From Volutella citrinella (taxonomy: Eukaryota; Ascomycota; Sordariomycetes; Hypocreales; Nectriaceae): a stretch of DNA of 64,000 nt. Below the pieces are notes generated by a model. That model was not told the origin of the DNA and ran no database searches. It worked only from the letters and a program-made list of their open reading frames with translations. The translations under genes and the position numbers were made by a program. Location: assembly GCA_034401135.1 (NCBI GenBank), contig JAWZSP010000008.1, forward strand, positions 2,604,001 through 2,668,000, read 5' to 3'. Below are positions 37,501 to 48,400 of the stretch, one piece after another. Numbering within the stretch: the first letter of the stretch is position 1; every line of letters begins with the position of its first letter.

Positions 37501-40180
37501 AAACCCCAAACAAATGGCTCTGCCGATCAGCGAGCTGTCATGCGAAGCCCCCTCTAAAAGCAACTCGAGGGAAGCACCCGATTTCCTACTTTTACTTGTA
37601 TTATTTCATGTATTCTCGAAATATTTCTCTTGTCTCCCTTGTCACAGCAGCTTTTTTCTTCTCACCTAATTTCTATTGTTGCTGCTTGCATGGTATCATG
37701 TAATACCTACACCTTTACATTTTGTGGTTTTCTTATTTTCTTATGTACCCTCGGCTGCATGTAGCCCTCAAGCTTCACTGGTCTCATCTCCTGTTATTTC
37801 CTCGCTCACATGTGAAGATATCCGCTGGTTTCAGCCCGGCACTTTTTATTTACAATGTCATTGTCAAGAGCATGTATTAAATATTTGATAGTAGCCATGA
37901 ATATACCTGGCTCATACGCACCTTGCCTTGCGACGCCTGTGATGTTGGGTGGTGATGCACGCTACCCTAGGCTTCGTATTCGATCACTGCCCACTTTTCG
38001 CATCTGCAAAACAGCAGAACAAGGACGGGATGGAATCGGAGATGACTGAATGAGTCATCGGTTCCTTACCATCTCCGAACAGAACACTGCACCGGGTATA
38101 ATTTATATTCATATCCTTAGCGGAGGAGCATGACCTACCTCGGAGGTGAGTAGGGCATGTGTGCTTTTTCTTGGTCAAAATCCATGGCTATTTTAAACCC
38201 ATTGGGACCAGCAGTCATTGGCCCTGAGCCGGATCTAGCAAATATTTCAGTCTCTGGCCACTCCAGTTCACAAAGTACGACCGTTGGAATCAGTGAAGAC
38301 CCTGGAGGATTTATCCTCCGCAGACTCTTGAGTGTTACACTGGGCAAGTGATGACCCAACGGCCAAGGACAGGGCCTCAGGTAACGTAATATATCGACTA
38401 AGTAGAGGCCTAGATGTATCGCTACGTCTCGTCGCGTGGCTGCGTCTGGCTGTGCCAGTTGTTGACTGTTCTGATGTATTGATGCAGGATCAAATGCATG
38501 ATACATCAACTACTCTGTGCCTGAGATTCACCTCAGCGGTGCCAACCTGACAAGATTGAAAGACACCGGACAGCCCTTTCCTGGTCTGTCACATCGCCCT
38601 GGCGGTTCGCTTCGTGAGCAGGTATAGATCTTTCCCAAAGTTGCAAGTTGATGAGCCGATGATTGACTCTGGCTGAAAAGCTAAACTCTGCGCTAAGCTA
38701 CACCTCGTATTTCATCGCAGCCAAACCAACCTGAACTACTTGTGCAGACGATATCAGGGGGAGAAGCTGAGGGCGGAAAACAAGGACAAGTTCTCTGAAG
38801 CCGAGTTTCTCCGTGGCCGTACCGAATCCAGCGTGGCGAAACTGGAGGCCTATGCTCTTATTGAAACCAATTATTGTTACCAATATGGCAACCCGCAGTA
38901 CCAAGGCGACAGTTTGGATATCGAGTGGAGAGTCACGCCCATCTTGAATAACCCTAAACCTTAGCCGGCCGGCCTGGCATCTCAAATGCCGTTAAACTGC
39001 GAGGCGGGAATGCCAGAGGACTAGAAATGGTCCGATTGTGCACACTGGAGCATCCCTTTATCTTTTGGGGCGCGCCAGCGTTTCATCTTGTACATACTGC
39101 GGCCGCCCTGTTCTCATTGGCGGATTACGTACATTGTCCCCGATGCATTGCCAGCGAATTCATGCTTCTGTGGCGATTGGTGCCTTGCAGTAGCCCGGTC
39201 AGACCGTCAGCCTGCATTCTATTGGCGGGGAGAGGATGAAAATTGGTGAGCCTGGACCGGCGTTACTAATCTTGGTAAGCCTGGTTGCTAATCAGGGAGC
39301 CTTGTAGGGAGTTAGGGCTCAAGTCCTGGGCCTCTGTAGCTAAATTTGGGTCCTGGGATCGCCTGCTCCTATTTCAAGCTTGACTACGTATAATAAAATG
39401 CTCTCGCTTGCAAAACGACGGCTTGTCGGCGACGTCCCGGGGAAAGGAAAAAAAAAAGGAGCTGGCTCCACGGGCGGCTGACAGGCTGCAGTGGCGGCAG
39501 GGGATCTTGCGTCGAAAAACATGCTGGTGGAAATTGAGTCTCACAGGCATACATAGGGGCCATGCGGAGTCATGCAGAGACACGGCATGCATCCTCCGAC
39601 GGGCCAATAGGGCACTGACAGTTGGATGGGCCAGGCGCTGGCTCTGCATGGCGTGTCGATGATGCTTACTCTGTAGTCTATTAACTCACAGAATAGGAGA
39701 GATTTGATGCTGGTCGAAGCTTGCTCCGGTTACCCGATTCGTATCCCTCAGATTGCGAGCAATTCGACAACACGACACCGACAGCCCGATGGGCCGCAAT
39801 ACGAGGGGGCAGGTACGGAGTAGAGACTTGGGATTGCGCTGGGCCGTGAATTTCCATCTTGTCGTCGATGCGGGACAGTGGCAGGGGTGCCGGCCCGGCA
39901 GACAGAAGAGGCCAATCCTCGAGCGCGTGATCGCCGATCTCGAGGGCCATCAACGCACCCCGACAAAAAGGCCGCCTCGTATCCAGCATGGGCAGGAGAG
40001 CGACGACGGCTAAATGCTCTAGAATGATCCGTATCGCTGGTTGTCGCGGTGGATACGCACACGATGGGGCGGGCGGGCCTCGGCGATCAAAGACTGACAG
40101 ATGCGGATAGACGACAGACAAAGAGACCAGAGCGGGTGGGCTGCATGACGTTCATAATGGAGCACTGAGGTGTTCAGTCG

Positions 40181-40204
40181 ATGCCATGCCATGCCATGCC
40201 ATGC
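40181..40204. repeat. ATGCC pentanucleotide microsatellite
   Basis: ATGCC is repeated almost five times in tandem, ending ATGCAAC. It lies about 550 bp before the wall-protein start; likely length-polymorphic. Confidence 0.85.
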
Positions 40205-40624
40205 AACTACAGTAGAGGGCGGATGAGTGCCCAGGCACCAAGCACGCTGGAGGGTGGATCGTCCCATCTCCATGACATCAACACCTACTAGTAGTCCACA
40301 AGTCCACACCCACACACACACCTGCAAGGGGCAGGGCGCGAGGATTGGACGAGAATCCGGGCGCCAGACGGCCGCTGATGCTGTCAATGCCCCCACCCCG
40401 CGCACACTAAGCGGTGTCTGGTGTGGAGTAGGGGCGGCCGGATGTGCCGAGTCGGCTTCTGAATACGAAGGGCTAGCGACTGAGCATAGACCTCAACCTC
40501 CAACCAGCTTCCTTGGAAGGACTGTCCAGCCTGGAGGACACCCACCCGATGGGTGTCCGTCTATGATGTCAATCCGATTGGGGCGGGTTCCTGTCAGCCC
40601 GTTGTCAGCCTGCGGGAGGATGGA

Positions 40625-40662
40625 TATAAAGTTGAGCCAGTCTCTTCTCTTCTCTTCCTTCA
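40625..40662 (+). promoter_or_regulatory. TATA box and CT-rich tract of the wall-protein gene
   Basis: TATAAA at 40625-40630, followed by a pyrimidine tract (TCTCTTCTCTTCTCTTCCTT, about 40641-40660). This order, 90-125 bp before the ATG, is typical of strongly expressed filamentous-fungal genes. Confidence 0.65.
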
Positions 40663-40750
40663 GTCTCGAACCATCCCTATCAACGCACTCGTTTCGCAGT
40701 CCATCGCTTTGCAACAACCTCCAGTCGTTAATAATCCTTAATCAAGCACA

Positions 40751-41707
40751 ATGGGTCTCACTGCTCGTCTCGCCCTCGCCGGCCTCGCCCTCGGCGTCGC
40801 CTCCGCCAACCCCATGGGCAACGGCACCGTCTATGTCACCGAGGTCGTCAACGTCCTAACCACCTACTGCCCGGCCGCCACCACCCTCACCCAGGGCGGC
40901 AAGACCTACACCGTCACCGAGGCCACCACCCTGACCATCACCGACTGCCCCTGCACCATCACCCGGCCCTCCGGCCCCACCACCACCGGCCCCGTCAAGG
41001 ACGCCTGCGCCGAGGGCTGCATGAACGTCTACAACAAGTGCCGCACCGCCAAGGGCGCCAACATGTCCTACTGCGCTTCCCAGTACGCCGACTGCCTGGG
41101 CTTCAACCCCTTCGGCGGCGACGGCTCCAACAAGCCCGTCACTGCCTGCTCGCAGAAGCCCCCCGCCGGCACCCCCCCCGTCAAGGACATCGTCTACACC
41201 ACCGAGGTCGTCACCGCCATCACCACCTACTGCCCTGAGCCCACCACCCTCGTCTACAACAACAGGACCGTCCACGTCACCCAGCCCGGCACCGTCACCG
41301 TCACCGACTGCCCCTGCACCATCCGCCACCCCGTGCCCTCGTCCGTCCCTGCTCCCACCTGCGCCGAGATGTGCAACGACGCCTACAACAAGTGCCGCAC
41401 TGCCAAGGGCGCCAACATGTCCTACTGCGCTTCCCAGTACGCCAGCTGCCTCGGCTACAACCCCTTTGGCAACGATGGCACCTTCGTCACCCCCACTGCT
41501 TGCCATGCTGGCGGCAACCCTCCCGCTGGCGAGCCCACGAAGCCCGCTGGCCAGCCTCCTGCTCAGCCTACCCAGCCCGGCCAGGGCGGCAAGCCCTCGA
41601 CCACCGGCGCCCCTGCTGGTACTCCCGCTCCCCCCGTCCCTGCCGGTGCCGGCCGGGTTGCTCCCGCCGGTGTTGCTCTGGCCCTCGGTGCCCTCGCTCT
41701 TCTGTAA
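40751..41707 (+). CDS. GPI-anchored cell-wall protein (Sed1/Ccg-6-like)
   Basis: 318-residue intronless gene. Residues 1-19 are a signal peptide (LALAGLALGVASA). Two copies follow of a unit made of VTEVV-x-x-x-TTYCP-x-x-TT-(I/L), a VTDCPCT segment and a cysteine domain containing NKCRTAKGANMSYCASQYA; this last stretch is identical in both copies. A Pro/Gly/Thr-rich stalk and a C-terminal hydrophobic tail (VAPAGVALALGALALL) preceded by small residues indicate GPI anchoring. The TTYCP-x-x-TT motif is known from fungal Sed1-like and clock-controlled Ccg-6 wall glycoproteins, so a structural role in the wall is likely. TATA box and Kozak context (CACAATGG) support the start and high expression. 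Naming beyond family level is not justified. Confidence 0.88.
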   Translation: MGLTARLALAGLALGVASANPMGNGTVYVTEVVNVLTTYCPAATTLTQGGKTYTVTEATTLTITDCPCTITRPSGPTTTGPVKDACAEGCMNVYNKCRTAKGANMSYCASQYADCLGFNPFGGDGSNKPVTACSQKPPAGTPPVKDIVYTTEVVTAITTYCPEPTTLVYNNRTVHVTQPGTVTVTDCPCTIRHPVPSSVPAPTCAEMCNDAYNKCRTAKGANMSYCASQYASCLGYNPFGNDGTFVTPTACHAGGNPPAGEPTKPAGQPPAQPTQPGQGGKPSTTGAPAGTPAPPVPAGAGRVAPAGVALALGALALL

Positions 41708-42146
41708 GAGTTGAGTTGGAAGACGACATGAAACCTGCGAGACATCCTTTGATGGATGCACAGTGGTAGATAATTGTTAATAATTGACATGTTTTCAGCC
41801 ACATGTTCCGTTCTGGTGTACAAAACTTTGGATATTATAGACTATGAATCAAATATGGATCAACAATGATGCTTTGAATGCAACCTTTTGTGTTTCTGGA
41901 AGATGAGAGATGTGAACGTAGCCACTGGTGCGTAGTTAATGTGCCCAACGTATTAAACATGATGGGGTTGGTATAGAGATGGTAAGAAACTGGTAAATGT
42001 TGATGTAGGGAGTACGATGTTGGCTAGTATATATTGCTATAAAATCAAATACGTGTATGTTCATAGCCGTAAATGTTACCCACAACGCCTGTCAAACCCA
42101 GGACTGAACAAAAAGTCGGCGATCCATCAGCTCTCCATACATATAT
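41708..42146. other. Convergent 3' interval
   Basis: AT-rich DNA between the stop of the wall-protein gene and the stop of the minus-strand metallopeptidase gene. It presumably contains both 3' UTRs and terminators. No gene seen. Confidence 0.6.
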
Positions 42147-44449
42147 CTAGCAAGGGAAGAAACAGTCCATCTCACGAGTCTGTCCACAACGTTAGCCAAG
42201 ATACAGAGAAACAGCCTCAGGAGGCACGGCCACCACGGCCCAGGATTGAATGGACTTACTGCAGGGGATGTAGGTGAGTCCCAGGCGCTGACCTCGCATC
42301 GCGGCTCGCTGCTGCCCGTCGAGCTCTTCCAGTGCACATCACCGATATCAAACTGGATATAATTACCGCCCTGGGCCTCAGCCGTGACCTTGAGCGGTGC
42401 GGGCAGGATGCTCGTATACCAAGTAAAAGGCCGATCGTCGCCACACTCGATGCGGTCGCCGTCGCCGCTGTCCTTCTTGAAGCCGATGCGGGCAATCTCC
42501 GACTTGGCGTGGTCTACCATGAGCAGCCGCTCGACCCAGAAATAGTGCGTGCGCTGGCTGCCGCTGATGTCGGAGCCCGACCACTCGTGGCGCTGGCCCG
42601 CGTGGAACGAGCAGATGCCGGGGAGGTAGTCCTGGTCCCTCGAGGGGTTGATGGCGTAGGTGACGGCGCCGTCCTTCAGCGTTCCGCCGTGCTTCCAGTT
42701 GAGCGGGTTGGCGGGATTGTTGCCGTCGCAGGCTGGTGTTGTTAGCATTGGTTCTAAATAAAGAATGATGAAGATGGATGATGACGACGGAAGAGTGATG
42801 AAGATGGAAGATCAGGTCCCCACTCACAGTCCATAATCAGCCCCATCTTCTCCTTGCACTTGGCCTCCATCCCGTTCGAGATGTCCTGCCCCGAAGGCCA
42901 GTCCATGCGAAGCTCGATCTCGTACCGCTCCCCCGAGTTATACTTGCGCATCGTGCCGCCGCTGTTGCTGTCCTGCACCTTCTGCGCAGCCGCCTCGGCG
43001 CAGAACCGGTCAATCTTGTCACGCAGGTCGTCGCGCCCGATGAACTTCTTGTTGTCGATGCCGTGGCACTTGGGCCCCTCACTCTGGCCCCCGCCCTGGA
43101 CACCGTCATCCTCGTAGTCGCCATTATCACCCTGCTCAGCCGGCCACTCGTCGGGCAGGTTGGGCAGCGGCGCCATCGCGGCCTCCCACTCCTCGTCCGC
43201 ACGCTTGGCCACCTCAACCTCACTACCGGGCGCGCCGTTGGCGAACTCGCCGACGTGTAGGAAGATCATCTCAGTCCGCTTGCCCAGAACATCGCCCTCG
43301 GAGCCGCTGGCCACGGGTCGAGGAACCAGGTGGATCTGCCGGTAGACGTGCAGGCTGTTGGCGAGCCAGGCGTAGTTGTCGGCGTTGCGCGACGCCCACT
43401 GGGGTCCGCGCTTCCGCTTGGCGAGCTGGTAGACGTTCCACGGGCCATACGCCTTGGTGCGGTTGTCCTTTTGGCCCTCGAACTCGGCTTGGAAATGGCC
43501 CGGGGGGATGCGTTGGTCCTCGACTAGAGTGGGTGGTGGTTAGACCTTGCTGCTTCTTCTGGTCCTATCCTTCAACTTACTGTGCATCTGGCCCTCCGAC
43601 ACAATGTTAAGGTGCATAATTTCATGAAGGAGCGACTCGGCAACGTTGTGTTGGTAGGCGGGGTCCTCGGCCGCCTTGAGATCACCTCTCTCGAGCGCTT
43701 TCTTGGCTTCGCCCACCGCGTCGGCCAGGCTCGGTTCTTTGTAGAAGATTGGGCAAAGGTTGATCCACGACTTCTTCTGCTTGTCAATAGGGTCTTCAAA
43801 AGTCTCGGCGTGTCCAGCGGCAGTCGAAATTCCTCCACTGCTGGTCTGCCCCGCGTACTTTGTGCACACCTCGTGCCCTGGATTGCAGCTGATGATGAGC
43901 CTCGGGCCTAGCTCCCCCTTGCCGAGAGACACCGCGCGTTCAAGGTTGGCTGAGTTTTCTGTTTAGTGACGGCTTCATTGCTTGACTTGCATTGTCCGCA
44001 AGAACAGGATACATACCTTTGACGCGTTGTCTGTACGTCCTCTTGTCGGTCTGGATCTCAATGTTGACACCTGGCTTGTCCAAGGGGGCACCCATGTAGA
44101 TTCTCCAAATCTCTTCCTCAAACACCTCCGCCTCCTTGTTTTCGGGGGCGTCCAACACTGTCTGAGCCAGCTTGAAGGCGTCTGTCGCTGCCTTCTGGAA
44201 CTTGAGCTGCGAGTCGGCGTCACAGTTCTTCTCAAACACGATGACGGCCTTTTTGGCGCTGCCACGAAGTAAGTCACCTAGTTTCTGGCTGCACACCTCC
44301 GAGGGGTTCTTCAAGTCGAAACACTCAAACGGAACACCCGTAGTTTCAATCAGTTTCTCGTCAGCGCGAGCATGGAGACCGGTCAAGGGTGATGCTCCGA
44401 CAAACCCTGCGAGGCCAGCGCCAAGCAAAAGAAGGGAACGAGTAACCAT
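42147..44449 (-). CDS. Secreted aspzincin-like zinc metallopeptidase
   Basis: Spliced on the minus strand from exons 44449-44017, 43958-43581, 43523-42828, 42732-42260 and 42179-42147; introns are 58, 57, 95 and 80 bp with GTATGT, GTAAGT, GTGAGT and GTAAGT donors. Product 670 aa. Residues 1-19 are a signal peptide ending VGA. HEIMH (256-260) is an HExxH zinc site; D290 in KDNRTKAYG and the later NADNYAWLA (317-325) fit the aspzincin layout (known for deuterolysin, M35: HExxH, a downstream Asp ligand before YG, then an N-A-D-x-Y helix). The chain is about twice the usual deuterolysin length; from about residue 380 it has an acidic Gly-rich linker and a cysteine-containing domain (KCHGID, CEAEAA-like CAEAAA, PLNWKHGG) also expected to be extracellular. 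The last exon of ten codons rests on a good CTAAC branch and CAG acceptor but is the least certain part. Confidence 0.82.
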
Positions 44450-45455
44450 ATTGCCCAATGCGCTGCAGAGATGGTGATGGGAGTGAGTGCTGAGCGATGA
44501 TCGATTTTCCCCAGACACGAGATTGAGCTCTTTATACACTCATCTCCTTTCCATTTGACTATGATGTTTTCCTATGTCCACTCATCGAAGGATTGCAACA
44601 CCGCCTCCTCCCAGATAGACCACAGCTCCAAAGTACCAACATATCTTGGGACTTTGGTGTCGAGCGGCGGACTAAGTATATGGCGGCTGTGTTTAGTCTC
44701 AACTTATAGCGCGCGTAGGCTTCCTCCTCAGATTCCGGCAAGGCCAATGAGGAGCTGTGGGCTTCGCCCGCGCACTGTCCTCTATCCGACCACTCAAGCA
44801 CAGGAGCGGGCCAGGTGGATCGCAAGCTGCTGCAAAATCCTCCATGATTCGATCGTCGTCGTTACGCATGAGTGGGCGTTCACACAGCCTCATGCAGGTC
44901 CCATCACACAAGAAGCCAGAGCGAAACGTTAGACCTGATATTTACCCGCTGAAAACGGGCCGCTTAGCTCGGGTTTCCTCGAATAAGTATCATGATTCGT
45001 TTGGTAACCAGAGGAGCCTAAAATAGCGCCTGGCTACCCACTCTATGAGCGCGGTGGCAGGCTTGAGCCGTGCGCTCAAATCTCCATTGCATCATTGCGG
45101 CTTCACTTTGGGACTTTCACGCATCCTCTTGGAACTTTGGGCTTTAGTGAATTGTTTCAAAAGGGAAAATTTTTTTAAGAAAGAAAATGTCTTTGCGACT
45201 TTGCTGTCCGGCATTTTCATCACCCTCTAGTAGCAGAGGGGCGCCCAGCTGAAGGAAAATCGAGGCTGATGCTCAGCCCCTGTATCAAAACCCCTGCATC
45301 CTACCTGATTCGCTAAATTCAAATAGGGCTGTCCAGGGCCCTTGAGCTAAAATAAGCCAATGTGCAGAACCCCCTGATCCAATGTCCGTGGATCGCCGCG
45401 CCGCCATGACCTCCCATCGTAGCATGCAGCCACTCAAAGTCTCCAAGGCTTCCAT
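44450..45455. other. Interval between metallopeptidase promoter and helicase 3' end
   Basis: About 1 kb. It holds the metallopeptidase promoter at its left end and the helicase 3' UTR at its right end. Short frames such as plus 44757-45026 and 45045-45230 have no recognisable features. Confidence 0.6.
44531..44536 (-). promoter_or_regulatory. TATA box of the metallopeptidase gene
   Basis: TATAAA on the minus strand (TTTATA on plus), about 82 bp upstream of the ATG at 44449. Confidence 0.55.
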
Positions 45456-48400
45456 CTAAGCGATTGTTGTGCCGTGTACAGAGCGGCGGAGCAACAGCCG
45501 GGTGTCGCCTTGGACTTCTGGCTTTGACCCATCGAGCTGGCCCACGGTAATCGACTCACCAAATACCCAGCGGCTTGCAATGTCCTGCAGCCTCTCCTCA
45601 TCAACCAACGTTGCCTGCTCCGGGTTTTCAATCAAGAAGCCGCCCAGAGCCGAGAAGAAGTGACCCTCGCGCTCCGTTGCGTCGCTGTCCATCTCGTCCC
45701 AGGCTAGACCCCGTCTAGGATACCGGGAGGTGTGCTGTCCAAACTGCCGCCGGACCAGCTCGTAGGCACAAATCTGGCGTGCGTCACCCTTGATGCGAGC
45801 ATCTATGCCGCCCTCCGCCGAGTTGACCGACATGATCAACGCGTGCTTGTCCGTGTTTCGGGAGTCGATGAAGCCGTCAAACGAGTGCCGGCAGTATAGC
45901 ACCTCCCATTGGACGTCGTGCGTCTGGCCCATCCGGAAGAGTCGCCCCATGGCGTTGACCTCGGTGGCGTGGTTGTCTGCCCGCTCGACAATGATGCCCT
46001 CGTGGCAAGCTTGATGCAGGTCGAAGCCGAAGCCAAATAGTTTAAATGAGCCGATGAAGCACGTGTATTCCAGTTCCGAGTCGGCGTCATTGAATTGATC
46101 CATGGCCTCCTCGCGTTGTTCGTCGGTGTGCCAGCTCATGCACAGAAGCGTGCGCACGCCAGCATTAACCAGAGCGTAGTTCAAGATGCTACAAGTAATA
46201 TGTGTCAGCTTCAATGATTGATATCGTGTTAGGTAGCACTCACGCTGCTGTCAGTGGGAATTGCACCAAGAGGAGAAGTCGCTTGCGCTTCTTCTTGGCC
46301 TCTAGAGCCCTTTGAAGGACATACTGGTACTTGGGTGAGCTGGAAATGATGAGCTTGGCTATCTGCAAGCTATCAAGTTGACTGCTTTTGTCAAGACGCT
46401 CCGAGACCTTCAAGTAAAATTCTAGAGCGGCGGTCCGGTGATGGGAGCCCCGCGAGAGGCTGGTGAGCTCGTGTTTAACATGCTTTGGGGTATTCTCCCA
46501 CTCAGTGTTGAAAACATCTGTCGAGGCCAGCCTGAGCCGGCGGTAAACCCTTAACTTGGGCGTTTTGGTGGCGCCCGCTGCCTGGCCATCGTCATCATCC
46601 ATGTCAGTTGCACCGTCTCCGGTGAGGGCCAGGCTGGCGCAATGCTTCGAAATGTCGCGATCGAGTCTTTCCTTGGTCTCCAAGTCAGGCTCCAGCTCTA
46701 CCATGTTGACCACCAGCTGGATTTGGCCTGCGTCTGGGGTAAGGCCTTTGACTGGTAGTGAGGGATTGGTGGCCATGCTGCCAGGGACGCTTATCATGGT
46801 CATGACTTTGCTCGCCACACGACGTTGGAGGCCATCAACCCCCTTTGATGCCATGAGTGAAGAAAGCTGGTTTGGGTCCAGCATATGCAGCGGCGCCTGG
46901 CCACCGCCCTGAGAATGCTGGACGCTGTAGAGGGCTCCGCTATGCTCAGCAACTGGTGCTGACGGGCTTGTTCCCCCCCTCGCAACCCAAGCACCTCCCC
47001 TCGCAACCCAAGCATCGTAGAAGTTGGGGTCATACTTGTGCCTTGCGTTCTGACCGGCCGCCTCGCGCCTCCAAGTTTCATCCCAAAGAACAGAAACGTA
47101 TCCCGAGAGATCCTTCAAGGAATTATTCAAGGGCATCGATGAGATCATGATGAGGGAGTTCGCATTTTGGAAAAGGCTCGTGAGCAATCTGTTTCTCCCC
47201 GTGGCCTTGTTCTTGAACTCGTGACATTCGTCGGCCAATACCACGTTCCAGCTGTCCCCAGTGAACGCTTTGTCACGCAGTCTTCGTCGTTTGCTTAAAG
47301 ATGGCTTTTTGTTGGGTTGCTCTTGAGTGTCAGGCGTTCTGGGTAGGGTCAAGCGCTTGATTGCCTTTGCTGTAGTGAGCAACAACAGTACGCGGCCGGT
47401 CTGCTTAGATGTCAGTGTCACCGCCGTTTATAGAAGTACCAGAAAACTCACTCGAAAGTCTTTGTCGTTCTCCTTCCAGAAATAGATCTTTTGCTGCAGC
47501 TCGTTCTCATTCTCAATAGTTTTCAACGCCCGCATCGGATCGTGACAGAAATGTTTGGTTGAATAGAAAATGAAGATGTCAAAGACGTTGTCATGGTCGT
47601 TCATGAGGCTGTCAAACATTGACAAGGAATGTCTAGGGTTGATCAACATCACGTTTGGCCTGAACACGCGCTCTCCATTGGGCACGCGCAGCTTTCCTGT
47701 CTCGATTGCGACTTCTCGGCGGATGATGTGCAATTTGAGGGCTCGTAATGCAGTGAATGTTTTACCGCTTCCCGGGTCTCCCAACAAGAGGCAAGCCTTG
47801 AGTTCCCCAGATAGCATCTGGTCGATGGCATGAACATCTATTCCAGGGTCAGCTTCGCAGTCTTGTTGTACCCAGCTGACTTACTTCTTGTTTGGACTTC
47901 CGACAGGACTTTTGGTGGGCCGGGGATCAGACCTAGCTTCGAAAGTGTAGGTCGGATCTTACAGAACTTGTCCGCCAGCCCATCGTGTTTGACGGAGATG
48001 ATTTCTTCTAAGAGCTTCTCCAGAGACTCGAGATCCATGTCGTTGTTTGCTCGGGGCCCGCCATCCATCGACTGGGAGTCAGATTGCAGACTGCGCATGA
48101 GGTCCGTCCCCTTACCCCCGAGGGCCTCTGCGACCTGGTCCGACATCGTGATATCATCTGCGTTACAGCCGCTTGACGGCTCTCCGGAATTAGATGATTC
48201 ATTTGCTTTCGTTTCGCCAGACCCCTCGTCCACTGGTTCTGGCTCCGCCAATGCGCCTTCATTTGACGACGGTGCGACAGGTGCCTTCGGCTTCCGGTTG
48301 GGCAGCAAGAGTTTCCCTTCATTCAAGAGCTGGACGGACTCCTTTGGAACGTAGCCCCAGAACCACGATGGTTCTTTCTTCCACTCAAAATTCTCTTGTG

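Larger units (their letters stand above)
37501..40750. other. Gene-free interval after the giant gene
   Basis: About 3.2 kb. The first few hundred bases are T-rich and probably the 3' UTR and polyadenylation region. Short frames exist (plus 38740-38964; its antisense 38698-38985), none recognisable. It also holds an ATGCC pentanucleotide tract, a CA-rich tract near 40305-40322, and the wall-protein promoter at its right end. Confidence 0.6.

Noticed and set aside
38698..38985. Overlapping frames on both strands (plus 38740-38964, minus 38698-38985) as a possible gene fragment.
   Set aside because: Not recognisable and no flanking exons could be joined; could be a remnant but cannot be supported.
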